From Acidobacteriota bacterium (GTDB lineage Bacteria; Acidobacteriota; UBA890; WLXD01), in assembly GCA_022571615.1 (NCBI GenBank), contig JACZXM010000139.1, positions 1-7,324 on the forward strand: a DNA stretch of 7,324 nt, in the 5' to 3' direction. This document shows positions 4,228 to 7,324 of this stretch, in pieces. Numbering within the stretch: position 1 is the first letter of the stretch; each line of letters opens with the position of its first letter. Position numbers and translations under genes: made by a program. Under the pieces are notes generated by a model. That model saw only the letters and a list, made by a program, of their open reading frames with translations, ran no database searches and was not told the DNA's origin.

Positions 4228-6401
4228 CACTCTGCGAGTAGCCTGAGCTTCATTCGATCTCCTGGTTGAATGCGGTCGAGCACCCGCTGGCCCTCGACCA
4301 CCCGGCCGAAGAGCGGATACTGCCCGCTCAAGTGCGGCTGCGGAGCCTGGGTGATGAAGAACTGCGAGCGACCGGTGTCGCGCCCCTCGAGAGCCAGCCC
4401 AACGCTGCCGGTCTCGTAGGCGATCGGCACATCCTCGCTCCGCAAGGACGGTGCGCTCCAAGGAGGTTGCATGCGTCCTCCGCCCTGTGCAACGAACCCC
4501 GCAACAACTCGATGAAACGGGCTGTCGTCAAAGAAGCCGGCCTCGATCAGACGGGTGAATTGAATTGTGGTAAGCGGTGCCCAATCCGCCCGCAGCTGCA
4601 GGGTAACCGTCCCACGGACGGTCGTGATCTCGACCAGGGGTGGCTGTGCCTGCAACTCGATCGCGCGCGCTGCGAGCGTTCGATAGTCATCCCGGTCACG
4701 GCCGGTCTCGAACCCGACCAGGACTGCCTCGCCGACCTGCCTCAGCCGCCGGTCGAGCTCGGGATCCTGGCCCAGCAGCCGCAGCGAATGCAGGCGCAAG
4801 GTGCGGTCGGGCTCGCCCAGCAGCAACGAGGCACGCCGGATCAACAACGATCGGTCGACAAGGTCGAGGGCATCGATGGCGCCGCGCCGGAGTGCGGTCG
4901 CCGCGGACCCCCGCCCGTCGAAGTACTGCCGCCAGAGGCGATCGGCGAGCTCGGCGCGTGCTACCCCCTCGAGCTGGACGGAACCATTTCGTAGCAGGTC
5001 GGCCAGCACCGAACCCGCCGCGGCCCGCAGCGGCAACGATGCTTCATCGAGCCAACGCTGGGCCAGCGTCCAAGCCCCGGGCGCGTCGAGTGTTGCGAGC
5101 TGGCGCAGCGTCGCAACCCGCACGCTGGTCGGCCCGAGGTCGAGCATCGCCGTTAACCAGAGCCGGTCGATCTGGTCGCCGGTTCTTGCCTGCGCGCGGG
5201 CGAGGGCGCTGCCCTCGAGCGGATGCTCCCGCAAGTATGCGGCGAGCCGTGCACGTTCTTCCTGGGTCACCTGCTCACCCATCTGCAGCCGCCGGCGTGT
5301 GCGCAGCATCGCCTCCTGGAGCGATGCTCCACCGGCCTCCATCAGGGCATCGAGCGCCACCACCCGGACCCCTTCCTCGTCCTCCGCCAGCGCCTCGAGC
5401 AATCGGTCCGCCGCCACGGCGCGGCGGCCGGCAACCGCCCCCAGCGCCCGCAGCGCACAGCGCCGTACATGCAGCCGCCGATCCAGCGACCGTCGCAGCA
5501 CGGCCGTGAAAGCCTCGGTATCGGCCGCGCTCTGGCTTTCACGCCAGCCACGGCCGAGCCAGTTGGCCGCTTCGCACTGAACCCGCCAGTCACGGTCGCG
5601 CAGCAATCCCGGTGCAACCGCTTCGGCGATGCTCTGCGGCGCTGTCTGAAGCCCCTTGAGCGCCATTAGCCGAACCTCGGCGTCGGGATCATCGAGCAGC
5701 GGCGTCAGCAACGGCCAGGCGTTGGGATCGCCGGAGCGCCGTAGCCCGTGCGCCACCGCCAGCCGCACCGAGGCCTCTTCCCAGGTCGTGAACGGCCGAT
5801 AGACAGCGACCTCCGCCTCCTGCTGGCGCCACCAGGAACCGAGCACTGCGGCTACCAACTCGGATGGCGGCCGCTCACGCGGCTCGCCGGCCGCGGCTTC
5901 CGTGAGCCACACGCGCAACGGCGAGCTCGCCTGTCCAACGATGCCAAGAGCCCAGGCCGCCTGCACGGCTACCGGCAGCTGGTCTTGGAGTCGTGGCAGC
6001 AACGCCTCGACCGCGCGCGACCGCAGCGCCCCTTCGATCGGTGGCTCCAGATCGTATTCCACACGTCCCAGGCCAAAGGCGGCTGCGGCACGTACTCGCG
6101 ATTCCTGGTCGCGCAACATCTCGATCAGGCGCGGCACACTCGAGGGCAATCCGATCCGACCTACCGCCAAGACGGCGCGGGCGCGAATCGATCCGTCGCC
6201 GGAACGGGTCAAGTCCATGAGACCGAGCCCTGGGTCGCGCCGATCCTCGCCCTCGAGGATGATCGCCGCGGTCTCCAGGTCCAATGGCAGCGCCAGTGTC
6301 AGACCTCCGAGGTCCTGGGCCGCTGGTTCATCCGACCTCTGCCATCCTGACCGCGGCGGCACCAGCAGCAGCAGCAGCGTCGCCATCAGTAGCCGGATCA
6401 T
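4227..6401 (-). CDS. Secreted HEAT-repeat protein with C-terminal cyclophilin domain
   Basis: A 724-residue fusion. Residues 1-20 (MIRLLMATLLLLLVPPRSGW) are a signal peptide with no lipobox cysteine. Residues about 60-580 are Ala/Leu/Arg-rich paired helices typical of HEAT-type repeats, clearest at 72-115, 128-158, 228-285 and 305-358, with phrases such as SRVRAAAAFGLGRV and AEVRLMALKGL. Residues about 586-722 are a cyclophilin peptidyl-prolyl isomerase: FHRVVAGFVAQGG (629-641) with catalytic Arg631 and Gln639, GSVGLALEG (665-673), SQFFIT (679-684) and YPLFGRVVEGQRVLD (695-709). The cyclosporin-binding Trp of human cyclophilin A is replaced by His690, common in bacterial members. The product probably assists folding of, or docks, envelope proteins. 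The frame is open upstream to 6797, but ATG 6401 gives the signal peptide, has GGGAG 8 nt upstream and overlaps the preceding stop as ATGA. Confidence 0.92.
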   Translation of the reverse strand: MIRLLMATLLLLLVPPRSGWQRSDEPAAQDLGGLTLALPLDLETAAIILEGEDRRDPGLGLMDLTRSGDGSIRARAVLAVGRIGLPSSVPRLIEMLRDQESRVRAAAAFGLGRVEYDLEPPIEGALRSRAVEALLPRLQDQLPVAVQAAWALGIVGQASSPLRVWLTEAAAGEPRERPPSELVAAVLGSWWRQQEAEVAVYRPFTTWEEASVRLAVAHGLRRSGDPNAWPLLTPLLDDPDAEVRLMALKGLQTAPQSIAEAVAPGLLRDRDWRVQCEAANWLGRGWRESQSAADTEAFTAVLRRSLDRRLHVRRCALRALGAVAGRRAVAADRLLEALAEDEEGVRVVALDALMEAGGASLQEAMLRTRRRLQMGEQVTQEERARLAAYLREHPLEGSALARAQARTGDQIDRLWLTAMLDLGPTSVRVATLRQLATLDAPGAWTLAQRWLDEASLPLRAAAGSVLADLLRNGSVQLEGVARAELADRLWRQYFDGRGSAATALRRGAIDALDLVDRSLLIRRASLLLGEPDRTLRLHSLRLLGQDPELDRRLRQVGEAVLVGFETGRDRDDYRTLAARAIELQAQPPLVEITTVRGTVTLQLRADWAPLTTIQFTRLIEAGFFDDSPFHRVVAGFVAQGGGRMQPPWSAPSLRSEDVPIAYETGSVGLALEGRDTGRSQFFITQAPQPHLSGQYPLFGRVVEGQRVLDRIQPGDRMKLRLLAE
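6363..6377. repeat. Five CAG/CTG triplets in a signal peptide
   Basis: Five perfect tandem CAG units on the + strand. On the coding strand they read as CTG codons for Leu9-Leu13, the hydrophobic core of the signal peptide of the HEAT-cyclophilin protein. Unit gain or loss would change core length without a frameshift. Confidence 0.8.
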
Positions 6402-7216
6402 GAATCGCGCTCCCGCAGCGACTGCAGCTGCAGGCGTAGCGAGTCCAACTGGGCGAACGGCCGCAGCTTTCTTCCATCGAGCACAGCCACGGGAACGACT
6501 CCGATTAGGCTGTTGCTGAGCAACATCCCGCCCACCCGCGGCAGATCGCGACGGCAAATCGTACCTTCCTCGATCCACCCGGCATCGAGCAGATGTTTGC
6601 GGATCGTGCCCGGCAAGCATCCGTCGGTGAGCGGGGGTGTGAGCAGGCGTCCGTCGAGCTGGGCGATGACATTGCAGCGGCTGCCCTCGACGAGCCGCTC
6701 TCGCTCGTTCAGCAGCAGGCCCTCCCAAGCGCTCTGCCGCCGCGCCCGGCGACCCGCTAGCACCTGCAGCTGGCAGGAGGTTGACTTGATGCCGCACAGC
6801 GGGCTGCGAGAATCGATCCTCTCGCTGACCACCACCACCACCACCCCCTGCTTGAGGCTCTCAGGTGCGAGGTCGTGGTAGGGATTGGCCAAGATGACGC
6901 GAGTGGCATCGGCCGACGGACGGCCGCGTGACACCGTAATTCGCAGCCTCGCGAGTGGCCGGGGAGCGCCGTGTGCAACCTCGACCAGGGCGCGGTGCAA
7001 CTGCTGCCGGGTTTCGGGGATGGTGATGCCAACGCGTTCGAGCCCCTGGCTCAGCCGGTCCAGATGCAGCCGGACATCGAGCGGCTCCCCGGACTCCACT
7101 CGCAGCGTCGAGAACACGGCGTCGCCTCGCTCGAAGCCACTGTCGTCCGCAAAAAGCCGCGCCTGATCGGAGGCAACCAGATCTCCGTTGACGTAGGCCG
7201 TCCGTGCCATCCGCAT
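6398..7216 (-). CDS. pabC: Class IV aminotransferase-fold enzyme, probable aminodeoxychorismate lyase
   Basis: A 272-residue PLP enzyme of fold type IV. Visible landmarks are YVNGDLV (8-14), the N-terminal lid segment FADDSGFERGDAVFSTLRVESG (22-43), HLDRLSQGLERVGI (51-64), catalytic Lys144 in GIKSTSCQLQVLAGRRA (142-158), LLLNERERLVEGSRCNVIA (167-185), TPPL..GCLPGTIRKHLL (193-210) and SNSLIGVVPV (234-243). These are shared by branched-chain and D-amino-acid aminotransferases and by 4-amino-4-deoxychorismate lyase, which releases pyruvate to give p-aminobenzoate for folate. The SNSLIGVVPV ending and the preceding PabB/TrpE gene favour PabC. ATG 7216 is used, 4 nt after the upstream stop; ATG 7210 would give the more conventional start MARTAYVNG. 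The ribosome binding site is weak, consistent with coupling. The 3' end overlaps the next gene by 4 nt. A run of six valines (125-130) comes from an ACC/GGT triplet repeat. Confidence 0.85.
   Translation of the reverse strand: MRMARTAYVNGDLVASDQARLFADDSGFERGDAVFSTLRVESGEPLDVRLHLDRLSQGLERVGITIPETRQQLHRALVEVAHGAPRPLARLRITVSRGRPSADATRVILANPYHDLAPESLKQGVVVVVVSERIDSRSPLCGIKSTSCQLQVLAGRRARRQSAWEGLLLNERERLVEGSRCNVIAQLDGRLLTPPLTDGCLPGTIRKHLLDAGWIEEGTICRRDLPRVGGMLLSNSLIGVVPVAVLDGRKLRPFAQLDSLRLQLQSLRERDS
6828..6845. repeat. Six ACC/GGT triplets within pabC
   Basis: Six perfect tandem ACC units on the + strand. In the pabC frame they contribute to the Val125-Val130 run, which lies in a core beta strand just before the catalytic lysine segment. 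Strand-forming valine runs are natural in this fold, but use of one codon throughout makes it a short microsatellite. Confidence 0.8.
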
Positions 7217-7220
7217 GCAA

Positions 7221-7324
7221 TCAGCTCGCAGGTCGTGCTGCCAGCGCCTCGAAGAAGGCCCTCGCCTTGAGCAGCGTCTCTTCGCTCTCCGCCCCCGGGT
7301 CGGAATCGGCGACGACGCCGCACC
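7221..7324 (-). CDS. PabB/TrpE-type chorismate-binding enzyme, C-terminal end
   Basis: Only the last 34 codons and stop region are inside the window; the gene continues past the right edge, and the first two bases belong to a split codon. The visible peptide, CGVVADSDPGAESEETLLKA followed by RAFFEALAARPAS, matches the conserved C-terminus of the chorismate-binding family: 'GaGIVaDSdP..Ey.Et..Ka...l.al'. The family includes anthranilate synthase component I, aminodeoxychorismate synthase component I and isochorismate synthases. The adjoining class IV aminotransferase-type gene 4 nt downstream favours PabB, which makes 4-amino-4-deoxychorismate from chorismate and ammonia, the substrate of PabC. 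TrpE cannot be excluded from this fragment alone. A PabB-type enzyme needs a glutamine amidotransferase partner, which is not in the window. Confidence 0.8.
   Translation of the reverse strand, partial: CGVVADSDPGAESEETLLKARAFFEALAARPAS

Noticed and set aside
4228..4461. Upstream extension of the seven-helix protein frame by 78 codons
   Set aside because: It lies entirely inside the conserved cyclophilin domain on the same strand in another frame; the TGATG junction supports the start at 4227.
4640..5509. Long + strand ORF opposite the HEAT repeats
   Set aside because: Arg/Pro/Ala-rich low-complexity translation, a shadow of the minus-strand HEAT gene.
6402..6797. Upstream extension of the HEAT-cyclophilin frame by 132 codons
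   Set aside because: It overlaps pabC in another frame and is Arg/Ala/Pro-rich shadow sequence; ATG 6401 has a ribosome binding site and gives a proper signal peptide.

Overview
The window is GC-rich bacterial chromosome, densely packed, with high-GC third codon positions, short gaps and overlapping stop/start codons. A type IV pilus minor pilin at the left edge and secreted envelope proteins (a signal-peptide PCMT and a signal-peptide HEAT-cyclophilin fusion) point to a diderm bacterium. Acidobacteriota, a deltaproteobacterial lineage or a similar group would fit, but I cannot fix the phylum from sequence alone. I see no rRNA, tRNA, CRISPR array, transposase or integrase.

Left part, + strand (1-2437): the 3' end of a PilW-like minor pilin gene, followed 10 nt later by an uncharacterised multi-pass membrane protein with buried acidic and His motifs. 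A 249-nt gap follows. It may hold a short minus-strand ORF that converges on the membrane-protein gene. Next is a protein-L-isoaspartate O-methyltransferase carrying an unexpected signal peptide. It converges on the minus-strand block across a 21-nt gap containing a hairpin.

Middle, - strand (3566 down to 2459): an AT-rich promoter with an inverted repeat drives a tight three-ORF cluster. A 30-codon mini-ORF comes first, with a C-terminus like that of DUF2975 membrane proteins. A YozG-type XRE repressor gene starts 2 nt later, and a DUF72 (YecE-like) gene starts 1 nt after that. DUF2975 plus small XRE is a known pairing, so the mini-ORF looks like a deletion remnant or a minimised partner.

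Right part, - strand (7324 down to 3598): a translationally coupled operon. It runs from the C-terminus of a chorismate-binding PabB/TrpE enzyme to a class IV aminotransferase-fold protein (probable aminodeoxychorismate lyase, PabC). These are followed by a secreted HEAT-repeat/cyclophilin fusion and a seven-helix membrane protein with a Ser-His pair and an HNDLYH motif. The first two genes make p-aminobenzoate for folate. The last two look like envelope proteins attached to that operon, and their link to folate is not evident.

The points most worth following up are the DUF2975-like mini-ORF and its operator-like promoter, the HEAT-cyclophilin fusion, the exported PCMT, and the two uncharacterised membrane proteins with histidine/acid motifs that could form membrane-embedded metal or catalytic sites.
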